Positions 14,092 to 62,750 of a stretch of DNA of 64,000 bases are shown piece by piece (the first letter of the stretch is position 1; each line of letters opens with the position of its first letter). Source of the DNA: Pogonophryne albipinna. Taxonomy: Eukaryota > Chordata > Actinopteri > Perciformes > Artedidraconidae. Under the pieces are notes generated by a model. It had not been told where the DNA came from. It saw only the letters and a list, made by a program, of their open reading frames with translations, and did not search any database. Location: NCBI GenBank assembly GCA_028583405.1, contig CM053251.1, forward strand, positions 980,607 to 1,044,606. The letters are read 5' to 3'. Made by a program: the position numbers and the translations under genes.

Positions 14092-15066
14092 CAGACGTGG
14101 GAAGTAGTGGAGTACAAATACTTTTACTGTACTTAAGTACATCTTTCTGGTATCAGTACTTTACTCCACTACTTATTTTTCTGACGACTTTTTACTTTGA
14201 CTTCTTACATTTTTAACCCAAATACCTGTACTTTCTACTTCTTACATGTTGAACACAAATACCTGTACTTTCTACTTCTTACATGTTGAACCCAAATACC
14301 TGTACTTTCTACTTCTTACATGTTGAACTCAAATACCTGTACTTTCTACTTCTTACATGTTGAACTCAAATACCTGTACTTTCTACTTCTTACATGTTGA
14401 ACCCAAATACCTGTACTTTCTACTTCTTACATGTTGAACTCAAATACCTGTACTTTCTACTTCTTACATGTTGAACCCAAATACCTGTACTTTCTACTTC
14501 TTACATGTTGAACACTAATACCTGTACTTTCTACTTCTTACATGTTGAACCCAAATACCTGTACTTTCTACTTCTTACATGTTGAACCCAAATACCTGTA
14601 CTTTCTACTTCTCACATGTTGAACACAAATACCTGTACTTTCTACTTCTCCCATTTTCCAAACAGCTGGTTCCTTTAGTCTGAATGTGTGTTTGGTGGCG
14701 TGATCATTATTCTTTAGAGTCATTGCGTGCCTATTGATTTGAACACGATCCGTGTATCCATCATTTCCTGGTCTTCTCTAAAGAAGAGGGACCAATGGAA
14801 ACGTTGTCATGTTGCCGTTGTTCAGCATGGAAACATTCATTAGCTAACAATGACATTATTGTTCTATTGTTATAAAGGGAGGTCAGGTACTCTTTAAAAC
14901 AGCTGCTAGTTATGGGTACTTTTTACTTAAGTACATTTCAAAGCCTCTTTACTTTGACCTGAGTAAAGAAGTTTAGTCAGTACTTCTACTTGTACCAGAG
15001 TATTTTTAAACATGAGCATCTGTACTTCTACTTGAGTAAAGGGTGTGAGTACTTTTGCCATCTCTG
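14092..15066. mobile_element. hAT-type MITE carrying a 37-bp minisatellite
   Basis: The ends CAGACGTGGGAAGTA and, reversed, CAGAGATGGCAAAAGTA, with AAGTACTTTACTC-like subterminal repeats, are typical of fish hAT MITEs. The flanks ATCGTATT and ACCATATC match at 5 of 8. It ends 78 bp before pfkp exon 15145. Confidence 0.65.
14224..14650. repeat. 37-bp minisatellite
   Basis: About 11.5 copies of a unit beginning ACCTGTACTTTCTACTTC have exact spacing 37 (14224, 14261, 14298...). Variation is limited to a few bases (CCCAAAT, ACACAAAT, ACTCAAAT). It sits inside the hAT MITE. Confidence 0.95.
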
Positions 15067-15144
15067 ACCATATCAAACATCACGAGAATACATATTGAAG
15101 AATGTTCTCTCCATGCTGACCTCTCACCCTCTGTCTGTTATCAG

Positions 15145-52738
<37,594 letters not shown>

Positions 52739-53435
52739 AGATCAGCTGCCGGAGGAGACGTCCAATCAGAGAGCAGCTTCACTGGAGCTCCTCCCCATGA
52801 CTGAGCGACCGCTAGTTGGTGATTTTAAAAAGTCCGGGCACTATTCAGAAGGAAGCTTGTATTTTTGAGATGAGAGAAATGTAGCTGATTAAACAGTATT
52901 TGGAAAGGAGCTCTTTTCGTAGCTAGAGCTAACGTTGTACTCCTCCTAGATCCACAAAGTTATTATAGACTTTAATATATACAACCACTCCCTGTTATGT
53001 ACTGTAAGAGTTTTAGTCGTGAAACTGACTGACAGCTGAGCGTAAATCATGTGGCGAGAACGCTGAGGTCAAGTCCAGATTTTGTCACTTTTATTATTTT
53101 CTTCAGCACTTTAAGCCTCATTTAATTTAATGTCCTGAAGCTGCTTTTAAAGATATAAGATATGCCACGAGGATCACATGCTGCCTGCTAAATGTACCAT
53201 CATGAAAATCTGAAGTTTAGTGCGCCCAGCTGACAGTGTGTGTCCTCTCACCTGCTAAGTGTGTGTGTGTGGTGTTACTCTAGCCATTGTTCCACTCTGG
53301 GCTTTGTATGTTTCTCCTGTCGTGTAAAGCCTGCTGTCGATGTAGTTTGGAGAATGTCTCAAACTTGTATGCAACATTTTATCTGTGTGTGTGTGTGTGT
53401 GTGTCCAAATAATAAAACATGTTTTGTGTGGAAAG
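52739..53435 (+). other. pfkp: pfkp 3' untranslated region
   Basis: About 700 bp of non-repetitive sequence follow the stop codon. They end just after an AATAAA signal at 53411-53416 that follows a short GT run (53386-53404). A MITE starts about 30 bp further on. Confidence 0.75.
53411..53416 (+). terminator. pfkp polyadenylation signal AATAAA
   Basis: A canonical AATAAA is followed by a TG-rich stretch (GTTTTGTGTGG), as expected for a downstream element. It is the only clear signal between the pfkp stop codon and the next repeat. Confidence 0.75.
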
Positions 53436-53465
53436 TGTTTCAGTGAGATCTATCTGTAACTTTGT

Positions 53466-54104
53466 TGGTTATGGGGTCAGATATATACAAATATATAAAA
53501 AACATGTCTTTGAAGTGTTTTGCTCAAAAATACCAAACAGATCACCCATTCTAGGCCTGCCTCATATCCCTCTATTTCACTTCCTGTTTCTAAAGTGCTG
53601 GTTTGGGGATAAAGCTTTAAAAAAATGAAAAATGTATACAAAATAAAAAAGGAGGGGGCGGAGCTCATGCGGGACCCGGCAGCTACCGTCTAAACTAAAT
53701 ACTGCTCTGAAACAGTCTGGAGCTCAAAGGCTTTCTCTCTTGCCGGTTATACCACAAGGTGAGTTCCTTTTTACTTCCTGCTTCTTCACACACATGCTCT
53801 CCAGTACAGGTTAGCTCTGAGTGTTAGCGATGCTAATGTAAACACCGACCATATTACGTCCAAAACAGTCGGGCATTGTTTCTGATAGCAACGTTTCTGA
53901 TTGGGCCGTGGGTCCACATTTCAGATATTACGTCATATCGGACGCAAATCTGGATCAGCTCCGTTGTTCCCCGTTTTTAGAGATTTGGGTACGGAGGAAA
54001 AGAGAGAGGGTTTTATTTTCTGACGCTGCGTGAGTTCCCCGACACACCGGGGACACATTGATGTATCAAAGACAAGTGCATTTTGCATGATAGGTCCCCT
54101 TTAA
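53466..54104 (-). mobile_element. TTAA-type MITE family A, minus orientation
   Basis: The right end TGCATGATAGGTCCCCTTTAA is the inverse of the left end at 4645. The body matches 4645-5313 in reverse (GTTAGCGATGCTAATGTAAA, ATTACGTCATATCGGA). It lies about 50 bp beyond the pfkp poly(A) signal. Confidence 0.85.
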
Positions 54105-54314
54105 AGCATATTATTTTCCCCGTTTGATTTAAATGAGTTTTACATCAAATACGTTTCTTATATTATTGCAGAAGAATATGAAAGTCATTGTATGGTAAAA
54201 ATTGGAGGACAAAAGTATTCTTATAGTACGTCAAAAATATTAAAAAAAAGGTTATAATACCGTGTTGAAAACTGAGAAAAAGTCATAGTATTTTGAAAAT
54301 ACGAAAAAGTCATA

Positions 54315-54699
54315 GGGTGTTTCTCAATGTCGAGGAAGGCTGCTCCAGAGCCACTATTTCAAGGATGCTACGTAATCGAGTCCCGCCGAAAGACTGTTCC
54401 AATGTCCAGGATCCTTGGAATTCTACCGAGGCCGGCGTCCTTCGTAGAGGGACATTTCTAGGCTGTATCCTCCGCGGTCTTAAAATCCCCACAATGCTTT
54501 GCGCACGGACCAATTTCCAAAATCTTTGGCGGAAATCGCGCTCCATTTAAGGCGGGGCCTCGCATACGACGCACACCTGCACACCTGTTCCACCATTCTT
54601 CGTTTTCCGAGGCTAGGAAGGATTCTTGCATCGCTTCAGAAGGACCTGACTCCGAGGGACATGTCCTACCAAGGAAGCATCCTCGACATTGAGAAACAT
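54315..54699. mobile_element. MITE family G, simple copy
   Basis: GGGTGTTTCTCAATGTCGAG on the left and CCTCGACATTGAGAAACA on the right are inverted. The interior (CTTAAAATCCCCACAATGC) matches 38815-39384. It lies in the pfkp-pitrm1 intergenic region. Confidence 0.85.
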
Positions 54700-55201
54700 A
54701 CGTTGAAAGTATCATGAAAAATGTTAAGTATAGTATGTCGAAAAATATTGTATACCTGTTAAAAAATAAAACAAAAGCCATAGTGTGTCGAAAATGTGTA
54801 TAATATAAAGTCAAAGTCCTACTTATGTCCCAAAAACAAGTCTTATTGTATTATATTCAAAGTCATAGTATTACAGTAATAGAAACATCTGTTTAAGTAC
54901 ATTCAATCTAATTGTGACACACCATTGTTGGAGTGTTTGCACTAGTGACACCCATGTCAAATATTTTATGATCACAAAACAACAACAAGGAGACTCAGAT
55001 TTGATTTTTCCAACATTATACTGTTATTTAATAATCAGATTTTCATAAATATGTACATAACAGACTATATCAAAGAAGGAAAAGTCATAATCTGCAGAGT
55101 CAGATTTACTAAAACACTCGTCTGTCCTCCTTCTGGTTTTGTGCGCTTCAGATTTTTTTGCCACCATTACAAAAATAATCCAAACAGGTTTTAATAATAC
55201 A
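54700..55201. other. intergenic / pitrm1 3' UTR
   Basis: AT-rich sequence between a MITE and the pitrm1 stop. Repeated GTCATAGTA/TCGAAAA motifs occur at 54180-54310 and 54720-54870. The part from about 55010 is probably pitrm1 3' UTR. Confidence 0.45.
55027..55032 (-). terminator. possible pitrm1 polyadenylation signal (ATTAAA variant)
   Basis: The minus strand reads ATTAAA about 170 bp after the pitrm1 stop codon. No AATAAA was found closer to the stop. The call rests only on position and hexamer. Confidence 0.35.
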
Positions 55202-55295
55202 TTATTTCACAATCCATGAGGGATCTTTTTTAATCGTCTCGTTCTCTGGGCCCAGGATGGCGACACCACACGTCCTCTGACCGACACCCAGATAT
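55202..55295 (-). CDS. pitrm1: pitrm1 last coding exon and stop
   Basis: On the minus strand the exon reads [20 protein letters not shown] and ends KKDPSWIVK with TAA at 55204-55202. The terminal KDPSWI is very close to the human PITRM1 end. The acceptor is CCCCACAG. Confidence 0.95.
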
Positions 55296-58200
55296 CTGTG
55301 GGGGAAAAGCACCAAAGACACTTTATACTTACATTTGAACTCACATATAGATGCAGAAGTGTTAGTTTGTAAATGTACTTTCTATCTGGGTTTCTTAACA
55401 CAATTTGCATAAAAGTTTTTACCTCTCTGCGACCTCCACCAGACTTCTGTGAGAGACAGCGAAGAGCCTCTCTCTGTGATCCTGCAGCATCTCGTCTGTG
55501 ACGCCACTCAGGAAATGACCCATTCCTGCAACACACACACACACACACACACACACTTAAAAGCCGCACAATAAAAAAAAAACACTTCCATTTAAAGGGC
55601 AATGCCCTGAAACAGAGGAGCCCAGTACGTCGACCGCGGGGGCAATGCTGGTAGATCGCGAGTCATTCATAAAAAAAATATCCAGCTCCGTTAAAATAGA
55701 CAAAACAGGTTTTGATCCCTCCTCCCTTGGCCTCCCTGCCACTTAATTCAGGAGTTTACTTGATTGACAGAAAAAGCGACCTATCGCTTTCCAGTCTGTT
55801 AACCCAGAATGCAAAGCGATACAAAATCAGTCAAGTGCCGGGAAAACAAAAATGAAGTTAAAGAGACAAACGAGAGACAAACAACAAAATGAGTGCGGGA
55901 CCGAGCCAGAAGATAAAGACATACCACTTCCACACAGAATGGGAGGAAGAATATTTTGTTGTGATGTCACATTCAAAGGTTATTTGCCTTATTTGTAAAG
56001 CAAGCGTCGCTCTGCCAAAGAAAGGTAACGAGGAGAGGCATTATCGAAGTGTTCACAAGGCATAGCAGCGACTTCCCTCCGAGTAGCGAGTTGAGAAAGA
56101 GAAAGGTCATGTATTATTGCTACACAAACATTATCTCGCAGTCTTAGTGTCGCCAACTCGTTTATAACATGCAAAAAGAAAAACAAATGCGTCTATGGTC
56201 GGTGTATTTTCGACCTTTCCAATCCAGACGAGATCTCTCTCTCTCCTGTCTGTGTGCGAGGGGGCGGGGCAGTTTACACACACGCAGCTGCTACATGCAG
56301 CAACACACGGAGGAGATGGTGGAGAGAAGCGCTCCAAGGTGTGGTTCAATGTTACCCGTCTTGAGGTGGACAATGCTCGTTGCCAAGAGTGTTTAGCATG
56401 TCAGGGCGGTAACACGAGCAATTTGTCTAAACATTTAGTAAAAGTGCTCCACATTCAGACGGAGGAATGCACCGGGTTCGACTGTCTTTCTAGTAGCTCT
56501 GTAGCCCCGACCACGAGTAACGTTTCCACGTCAGGTGTTATGTATGCTAGCAGCAACACACAGAGTTAACTCAATTATACAAACATGGGTTAATGATTAG
56601 AGGTAACCGAGTTATTTAGTTTGTTAAAGTTTCAGCTATTCTGTTTACAGTTCTGTCATCAGATTATTTAATACCATTTGTTAAAAACACTGTTGTTTCT
56701 TTTGATGTGAAATATTATTTATTTTATTTAAATAAAAAGAAATGTTAGTTTTGTTCAAAATGTGTTTAGTTAATTTAATAATATATGTATTTTTGAATCA
56801 AGTATTCATCTTGTCTTCATTGTTAGTTTCCACATGCCTAAAACAACCTCAAGCTAAATCTAAAAGTTGATGGCTAAATAAGAGCGTTTGAGAAATTGTG
56901 CAAGGCATACAGTAATAGTCCGAATAGTCGATTAATCGTTTCATTAATCGATAGATTAATGGATTATCAAATGAGTCGTTTGTTGCAGCCCTATTGAAGT
57001 TATCCCATGTATAAATAAAACGTGTTATTCAGCAACCCTTGCAATTTGGGATATTATTTGGGTTGGTAGACCTCGGTGAGCTGGTCATTTCAAAAGTAGC
57101 TCACCAGCCCAAAAGGTGTGGGCACCCCTGATCTGAAATGAAGGCTGCAATTAACTTTTATTCAGTTATTGTTGAAGTTATATCAATGTGTTCCTGATCA
57201 AGTCATTGTGATGCGCATTTTTCAACACAAACTAAGTGGTTTCTTTAGAATTGTTTAACAATGTCGAACCAAAAACCCAATAATATTCATTTTAGAATGA
57301 CATACATTAGAATAACTAGGTAGATACTGTAAATACGCCTCTGGCAACTAAAACCAAAACAAGTCATTTTCTCTTGGTAGAGTCAGAAAACCCAACACTG
57401 GAAGAGACTAAACCTGCGTTCAGATCAGATTTTAAGAGGTCTAAAGATCTGAAGTTGTATTACAGCTCTCTAGAATTGATATCATCAGGATAAAACCCTT
57501 TAAAAATATGATGTCCAGTTGTTTAAACACAGTGGGGGTCTCACACACACAGTGGGGGTCTCACACACACAGACCATGTGTGTATCTTGTTACCAAAAAC
57601 GCTGAAATAATGGTTTTAAAGAGACATAAAACATACTAAATAGATGCGACGTTGCCTAACCAAAGTAAAACTGTTTTTAGTTTACTATTGAATAGTTTCT
57701 GCGTTTTCCTTGGCACAGTTTGACTGACAGTTGCTGTGACGAAACATCACAACACTGTACGCTTAACACCAATGTGTATGAAACTCATGGTTTGAATCAC
57801 ATGTCTAGTCTAAAGGTCTAAACTCATAATACAGCACTCTATTATTCATCTAATCACTCTAAAAACCCAACTGCAGATGATCATAAGATTTGATATTGAA
57901 AAGGTATCTGGTCCGTCACGTTATCTAGTTGTTTCCACACAGTGGGGGTCTCACCTTTGCTGGCGGGGGCCACAGGTGAGTCCACGGCGGAGAAGACGGA
58001 CAGTTTGGCCTCGTCGATGTCCTGCTGGGAGAAATCCCCCGACTTGGCCCAATCGACGCCTCTACGAAACGCTGAGAGGGTCTGCAGGGAGTTCGGGTCC
58101 CTGAGGAGAGAGGAGATTTAACGTGAGGTCAACACTTTGTTACAACCAAAATGTTAATCACAATTCAACAACGCCGAAGGTGTTCAACTGTCCAAAATCC

Positions 58201-61200
58201 TAAGATCCAACAAAACAAAGACGGAAGCATTCACATTTAAAAAGAATAAAACCAGAACATTAAATCTGAGTCTCCATGTTGTTGTTTTGGGTTTTTAAGT
58301 TACAACGTATAATGCTTTGCCTTTTCATATTTGTTTTAATGCAGTATGACTTGTTTTGGGGAAATAAGTAGGACATTGACTGATTTTGATTTTACACATT
58401 TTCAATTCTAAGTAAAGATCTGAGTCCCACCTGTTGCAGCTGTAAAGCCGTCCTCTTCTACCTCACCCCTTCATAACTGAGGTCAGCTATTTGTATGCCA
58501 TTATATCAACTGGTTACAGCAAGTATAGAACTTGGCTTAGTTGAATACTCGATTCTGATTGGTCAATTCAGAACACGTGACACGTTGTTAATCCAGAACA
58601 GACAGACCGTGTCAAGCATTTATTGGGAACTGGGACAAGAAAACAGCGGAGAAGTAACGGGGCAGAAACCCTCCTTTTTACGCAGCGGTCCAGACATAGA
58701 CATCAAACGGCGACACATATTCAGTTACCAGTTACTTTGGCATTAGGGCAGGGATATCTAGATACTTTCCAAGGTTTGACATAATGAGTTGTGCTACTTT
58801 TAAAACAAGCAGCGATGTTTTCAAATCTGTAATCAAGAAGCTCCTCAAAAGCGCTATCGAAGCAGTTCCTGCCGTTGCTACGTTAGTTCAAACGGTAACA
58901 ACGGACTACTTTTCTTAGCGGATGCATTTCATTTTAAATCAACTATTTTTTAAATCAATAAAAACATTTTCTAAATCTATAAAAGCATTTCAATTAATAT
59001 TGGGAGTCATGTGGTTACTTAGTTGAGAATGTGGCCGTGATGATGTGCAGCGACTCGGTCACTATGGGGAAAAGAACACCGACAGGCTTCGCGTCGGCTC
59101 CTGATCAGCCTGTCGGTGTTCTTTTCCCCATAGTGACCGCCTCGCTGCACATCATCCCTTACTTAGCTTTGGACATTTTATATACTGTTATCTGTCACTA
59201 ATCATATTGTTGTTTCACTCTAAAATGGCCAAAACCTAAATGTTCAATCAATCAAAACAACGATAACACTGTCTACTGGTAGAGCATTGATCTGCTCCCA
59301 CCTGTATGAGTAAAAGGAGAAGAGTCCGCCTCCCATCCTGGCTCCGCCCCCATAAGCCCCGCCCTTCTCCCGGATCTCTCCGTGGAGAAACTTCGACGTC
59401 ATCATCCTCGCCAAGATGCACAGACTAGAGAAAGAAGAGAGAGAGAACGTTTTTACAGAAAGGAATAAGTTATACCAGCGGATCCCAAATGCAAAACATT
59501 AGGATTTGTGGAAACATTTCATTATCAAGATTTTTTTATTTGAACCTCCTTTCCTTTCTCTTTCTCGATCCTCCTTAGCAACGCTCATTAGAGTCCTTGA
59601 CAGCGGTCTGTTCTACTGGATTAACAACGTGTCACATGTTCTGAATTGACCAATCAGAATCGAGTATTCAACTAAACCTCCGTATTGTTTATGGTTGAAT
59701 GTGGGCCGCGATTTTTTATAATAATAATAATAATACATTTCACTTATTTAGCACACTTTAAAAACAACGTCATCTCAAGGTGCTCCACAAAGCTATAAGG
59801 AGACAATAATAAAACTAATCAAATAAATAGTTATCGAAGGAGCATATTGAATCAAATATGGTTTAAGTGGGCCTGAGTTGAAAAAGGTTGTCATAGTAAC
59901 TGTAGAAATCATTCAACTCGAATCTTCCTTCCTCTGGTTGTTTACCTGGCGTAGTCCTCGTGGGCGAACGGCACCGTGCGGATGCTCTCGCTGATGAAGT
60001 TGATGGGGAACGGCATCTGGAAGAACGTCTTCATCTGACACGGCAGGAAGTTCACCTCCTGGAGAGAGAAGAGTTCAAACACACACCGATGCATCCGGAT
60101 TCAACATGTATTTATCAAGCAGGTTCGCATGTAAACGGGACTTTGTGTCGCATCATTTAAAACAAGCTATAATATTTCATCATATGGCAATAGTGCCATC
60201 TAAAATAATAGCAAGAATACAAATCAAAATTATGGTTTCAATAAATCTTGTTGCTTCCTTAAGCAAATACGATTTTTTTCAAGATTTTTTAAGCTTCAAA
60301 GGTCCCATGTCATGCTTTTCCGGTTATCACCCGTCCCCTTGTGTTATGAAGGTTTTAATGCATGTGAACGGTCTGCAGAGTCAAAACCCTCAAAGTACAC
60401 CCTGTAGGGAGTAAACTCTAACACAGAGAAGACCTGTCTGTGCTGCCCCAGAACGCCTCGTTGGACATTTCTCTTTTTCCATTGCTTGCTTCCTGGTCCT
60501 TTTGACGTAACGAAGTCCAAATGGACCAATTGGCGGAGCTCCGTACACACACACTCGGAGCCCAGGCTGTGAGTGTGTGTGCTCAGGCTGTGTTCCGCGG
60601 TGTCTCGCAGACCCCACGCAGCAACCAGGAAACGACACCAGTAATCCAGCTCACACTGTCCGCTCCTCGAGCCTCAAAGGGCGGAGCAGCGAGCCCCGCA
60701 ACGTCCCGCCAACACGGCACCCGGACCCCACGCAGCATTCTCATCTGTTTGTCATTACTGGTGTCATTTCCTGGTTGCTAACAAACGCCATGGTAACACA
60801 TAAACACTGATGTTCAGCTGTAACGGTGGTGGACTCATCAGAACAGAGTGGGCGAGCTGACCAATCAGAGCACAGTGGGCTCACAGGGAGGGGGGGGGGG
60901 CAGGAGCTCCAACAAGCCGTTTAGGACAGAGAGTGAATACACATACTATACAGAGATGCTGTGAGAAACCAATGTGAGTTTGGAACATTGAACAATGTAA
61001 ATCTATTCTAGTAGACCTCAACAATGGAATTATGATCAGTAGAAATGGCCATGACGTGGGACCTTTCAGATTTATTGTCATGTCATACACATAATAAATA
61101 GTGTAGTTATCAGGTGTTTAATAGTCTTATGGCCTGTGGGATCAAACTGTGTCCGATCGTCTTTAATCAAACTGTTTCAATGTTCCTTAAATCATCAGAA

Positions 61201-62414
61201 ACTCCTGTTTATAGTGATTACAGTAAAACACAAAGGCTTTCATATAAAGATGAAACATAAATGCTTAAAGCTGGTTTATAATGAATGAAACTCACCGAGA
61301 TGAGTTTCCTGCTCAGCCCGGGTCCACCCTGCGGACCCAGAGGCCTCTTTAGGGAAGGAATGCAAACACATTTTAGGAAGCAAAACAATAATACCTGATC
61401 ACCAACATAACAAATACTCTGACTTGATCTGTCCAGCTTTGCTCTCAAAGCCTCACCTCGATAATATTACTTCTGACAGGTTTGCGTGTCTTTCTGTTTC
61501 CAGAGACGTCCTTCAGAAAACTCTCCAGCTGAGCCGCTGAGTCGGACATTTTCTGTGGAGTCGTGTTGATCGCACACCTAAGAAGAATAAGGAAAATACA
61601 TTTGTATTCAAGTAAAACAAGCACACACCATGTCTCACACACACACACCATGTCTCACACACACACGCCATGTCTCAGACACACACACGCCATGTCTCAG
61701 ACACACACACACACCATATCTCAGACACACACACACACCATATCTCAGACACACACACACACCATATCTCAGACACACACCATATCTCAGACACACACAC
61801 CATATCTCAGACACACAGACACACCTCATGTTGTCGGGGTTCAGAAGATGTTTTTTGATCCTCGGTAGAATCCGGATGACTGGACTGAGGTCTGACATCT
61901 CAGCTATCTTCTTCATAAACTTCACCTGACGATTAAAACACAAAACAGCTGTTTCACAAACTGCTGGCACTGAAAACAAACAAAACGGTCTTGCATGAAT
62001 ACAAAGACGAAGCCCAGTTCCTTAACGAGGTAAATATCATCTCAGGTAAAAAGGACCAATCATTAAATGACATTTCGGTGACGCTTTCATCGGGTAAATC
62101 TTTATTGATTACCTTCAGGTGTCCGAGCAGCAACAGCCATATATCAAAGTGTCTAACAAAACAATATACAATAAAATAATCCATTAGCTTTCGGTCAAAC
62201 CTTTCTAAGAGCTAGAGACAGAAGTGAGATATATCTTTTTTACTATACCTGCTCCATCCCTCCGAACGTCTCCTGCAGATCTCCAGATGGAGTCAGGTGT
62301 CTGCATGCTCGAGTCATGGCGTACATGTGACCGGAGTAAGCGATCCCATTGGCCAACTCCTGCGCTGACATCATCACCAGCACTCTCAGGCGCTCCTCAT
62401 CGTCAAAGTGGGGG
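55202..62414 (-). CDS. pitrm1: presequence protease PreP, C-terminal part (gene-level entry; 5' part outside window)
   Basis: PITRM1/PreP is an M16C-family zinc metalloprotease of the mitochondrial matrix that degrades cleaved targeting presequences and other short peptides. Nine minus-strand exons (62414-62249, 61925-61825, 61577-61457, 61346-61296, 60058-59946, 59424-59302, 58100-57955, 55525-55423, 55295-55202) join in perfect phase to about 338 residues plus TAA. Landmarks are [38 protein letters not shown] and GVAILGPEN, which match the C-terminal half of remembered human PITRM1. The HxxEH zinc site is in the N-terminal half and outside the window. The gene is convergent with pfkp. Confidence 0.94.
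55423..55525 (-). CDS. pitrm1: pitrm1 exon ([13 protein letters not shown])
   Basis: This 103-nt exon encodes [20 protein letters not shown] and ends [15 protein letters not shown] repeat lies just upstream of the acceptor (minus-strand TGTGTTGCAG). The donor is GTAAAA. Confidence 0.94.
55613..57130. mobile_element. hAT element in pitrm1 intron with transposase remnants
   Basis: The ends CAGAGGAGCCCAGTACGTC and, reversed, CAGGGGTGCCCACACC are flanked by CCCTGAAA (55605-55612) and ATCTGAAA (57131-57138). A + frame from about 55889 reads [20 protein letters not shown] and [16 protein letters not shown] then RHYRSVHK, a BED-type zinc finger of GTF2IRD2-like hAT proteins, ending in a stop. A second finger-like piece ([19 protein letters not shown], about 56373-56430) follows. 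The catalytic core is lacking. Confidence 0.75.
57400..57955. repeat. old local duplication reaching the pitrm1 donor
   Basis: CAGTGGGGGTCTCAC occurs at about 57529, 57548 and 57940. The flanks before it (TATTACAGCTCTC/AATACAGCACTC, CCAGTTGTTT/CTAGTTGTTT) are also similar, so about 150 bp of intron next to the exon 57955 donor is duplicated about 400 bp away. Confidence 0.6.
57955..58100 (-). CDS. pitrm1: pitrm1 exon ([14 protein letters not shown])
   Basis: This 146-nt exon encodes [20 protein letters not shown] then [20 protein letters not shown] and ends PVAPASK. The donor GTGAGA and about 20 bp of intron are repeated further into the intron by a local duplication. Confidence 0.95.
59037..59158. 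repeat. long perfect-like hairpin
   Basis: GATGATGTGCAGCGACTCGG, then GGGGAAAAGAACACCGACAG, is repeated in inverse after a loop of about 15 bp, with only an extra CGC-type mismatch. Arms are about 50 bp. It is likely the core of a foldback transposon. Confidence 0.85.
59302..59424 (-). CDS. pitrm1: pitrm1 exon ([13 protein letters not shown])
   Basis: This 123-nt exon encodes [20 protein letters not shown] then [20 protein letters not shown]. The GGAYGGG segment is a conserved C-domain motif of M16C proteases, involved in positioning substrate. The exon sits between two inverted copies of one intronic repeat (58525-58620 and 59595-59690). Confidence 0.95.
59712..59850 (-). mobile_element. 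LINE 3' tail fragment
   Basis: An (ATA)n run is followed by ACATTTCACTTATTTAGCAC and CATCTCAAGGTGCTCCACAA, typical of an L2-like 3' end read on the minus strand. No ORF. Confidence 0.5.
59946..60058 (-). CDS. pitrm1: pitrm1 exon ([11 protein letters not shown])
   Basis: This 113-nt exon encodes [20 protein letters not shown] then [17 protein letters not shown]. The acceptor CTCTCCAG and donor GTAAAC flank it, in phase with both neighbours. Confidence 0.95.
60297..61068 (+). mobile_element. TTAA-type MITE family B in pitrm1 intron
   Basis: AAAGGTCCCATGTCATGC to GCCATGACGTGGGACCTTT is nearly the same as 43480-44262. Its flanks are TCAA and TTCA rather than TTAA, so the target site differs or has mutated. 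A G-run is at 60891-60900. Confidence 0.85.
61296..61346 (-). CDS. pitrm1: pitrm1 small exon (linker, SRKLIS)
   Basis: This 51-nt exon encodes [17 protein letters not shown], in phase 0 at both ends. It corresponds to a poorly conserved linker in PITRM1. Its length, phase and the conserved RKL support the call, but it could be skipped without a frame change. Confidence 0.85.
61457..61577 (-). CDS. pitrm1: pitrm1 exon ([15 protein letters not shown])
   Basis: This 121-nt exon encodes [20 protein letters not shown] and ends [13 protein letters not shown]. Ordering around NATPQQM in the human protein fits. The upstream intron contains the CA-rich block 61620-61824. Confidence 0.94.
61620..61824. 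repeat. CA-rich minisatellite at a pitrm1 donor
   Basis: Units of roughly 24-27 bp (CACACCATATCTCAGACACA) repeat about eight times and reach exon 61825. On the transcript strand the intron begins GTGTGTCTGTGTGTCTGAG. Confidence 0.9.
61825..61925 (-). CDS. pitrm1: pitrm1 exon ([15 protein letters not shown])
   Basis: This 101-nt exon encodes [20 protein letters not shown] and ends [10 protein letters not shown]. The donor (minus strand GTGTGTCTGT) is the first unit of a degenerate TG repeat. Confidence 0.94.
62249..62414 (-). CDS. pitrm1: pitrm1 exon, most upstream in window
   Basis: This 166-nt exon encodes [20 protein letters not shown] then [20 protein letters not shown] and ends GGMEQ. 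The acceptor is CTTCCAG. The first base completes a Ser codon from an exon beyond the window or hidden upstream. None was seen in 62415-64000. Confidence 0.94.
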
Positions 62415-62750
62415 CTGGAAGGGAAACATTGACTTATTTGAATAAGATGAGATGGACTTGTACGAGGGTCTTAGAACAGCAAACTCCCTTGAAATGTTAA
62501 AAGCAAATTAAAAACCTATATTTTTTAATATGGCTTTTAATTTGGGTTAACTTTCAATTTTCACTGGCATCATTTTCGATGTTTTACTGTATTTTATTTT
62601 GCTTAAACAACATATAAAACAGGATATTATATATACGTAAGGAATGGAATATTAAATTGAATATAAATGATTGTTTCCTAGAAGACCAGCTCGCTCAGAT
62701 GTCTGTTTTTCTTTTTATTGAAACCGAGTGGACTTGTGTGTAAATACTAA
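62415..62750. other. pitrm1 intron, no exon recognised
   Basis: AT-rich intron upstream of exon 62249-62414. No further pitrm1 exon was found on the minus strand. Confidence 0.4.

Larger units (their letters stand above)
58525..59690. repeat. inverted repeat pair flanking a pitrm1 exon
   Basis: 58525-58620 (GAATACTCGATTCTGATTGG, AACACGTGACACGTTGTTAA) is the inverse of 59595-59690 (TTAACAACGTGTCACATGTT, CCAATCAGAATCGAGTATTC). The two arms of about 90 bp enclose the hairpin at 59037-59158 and exon 59302-59424. Confidence 0.85.
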
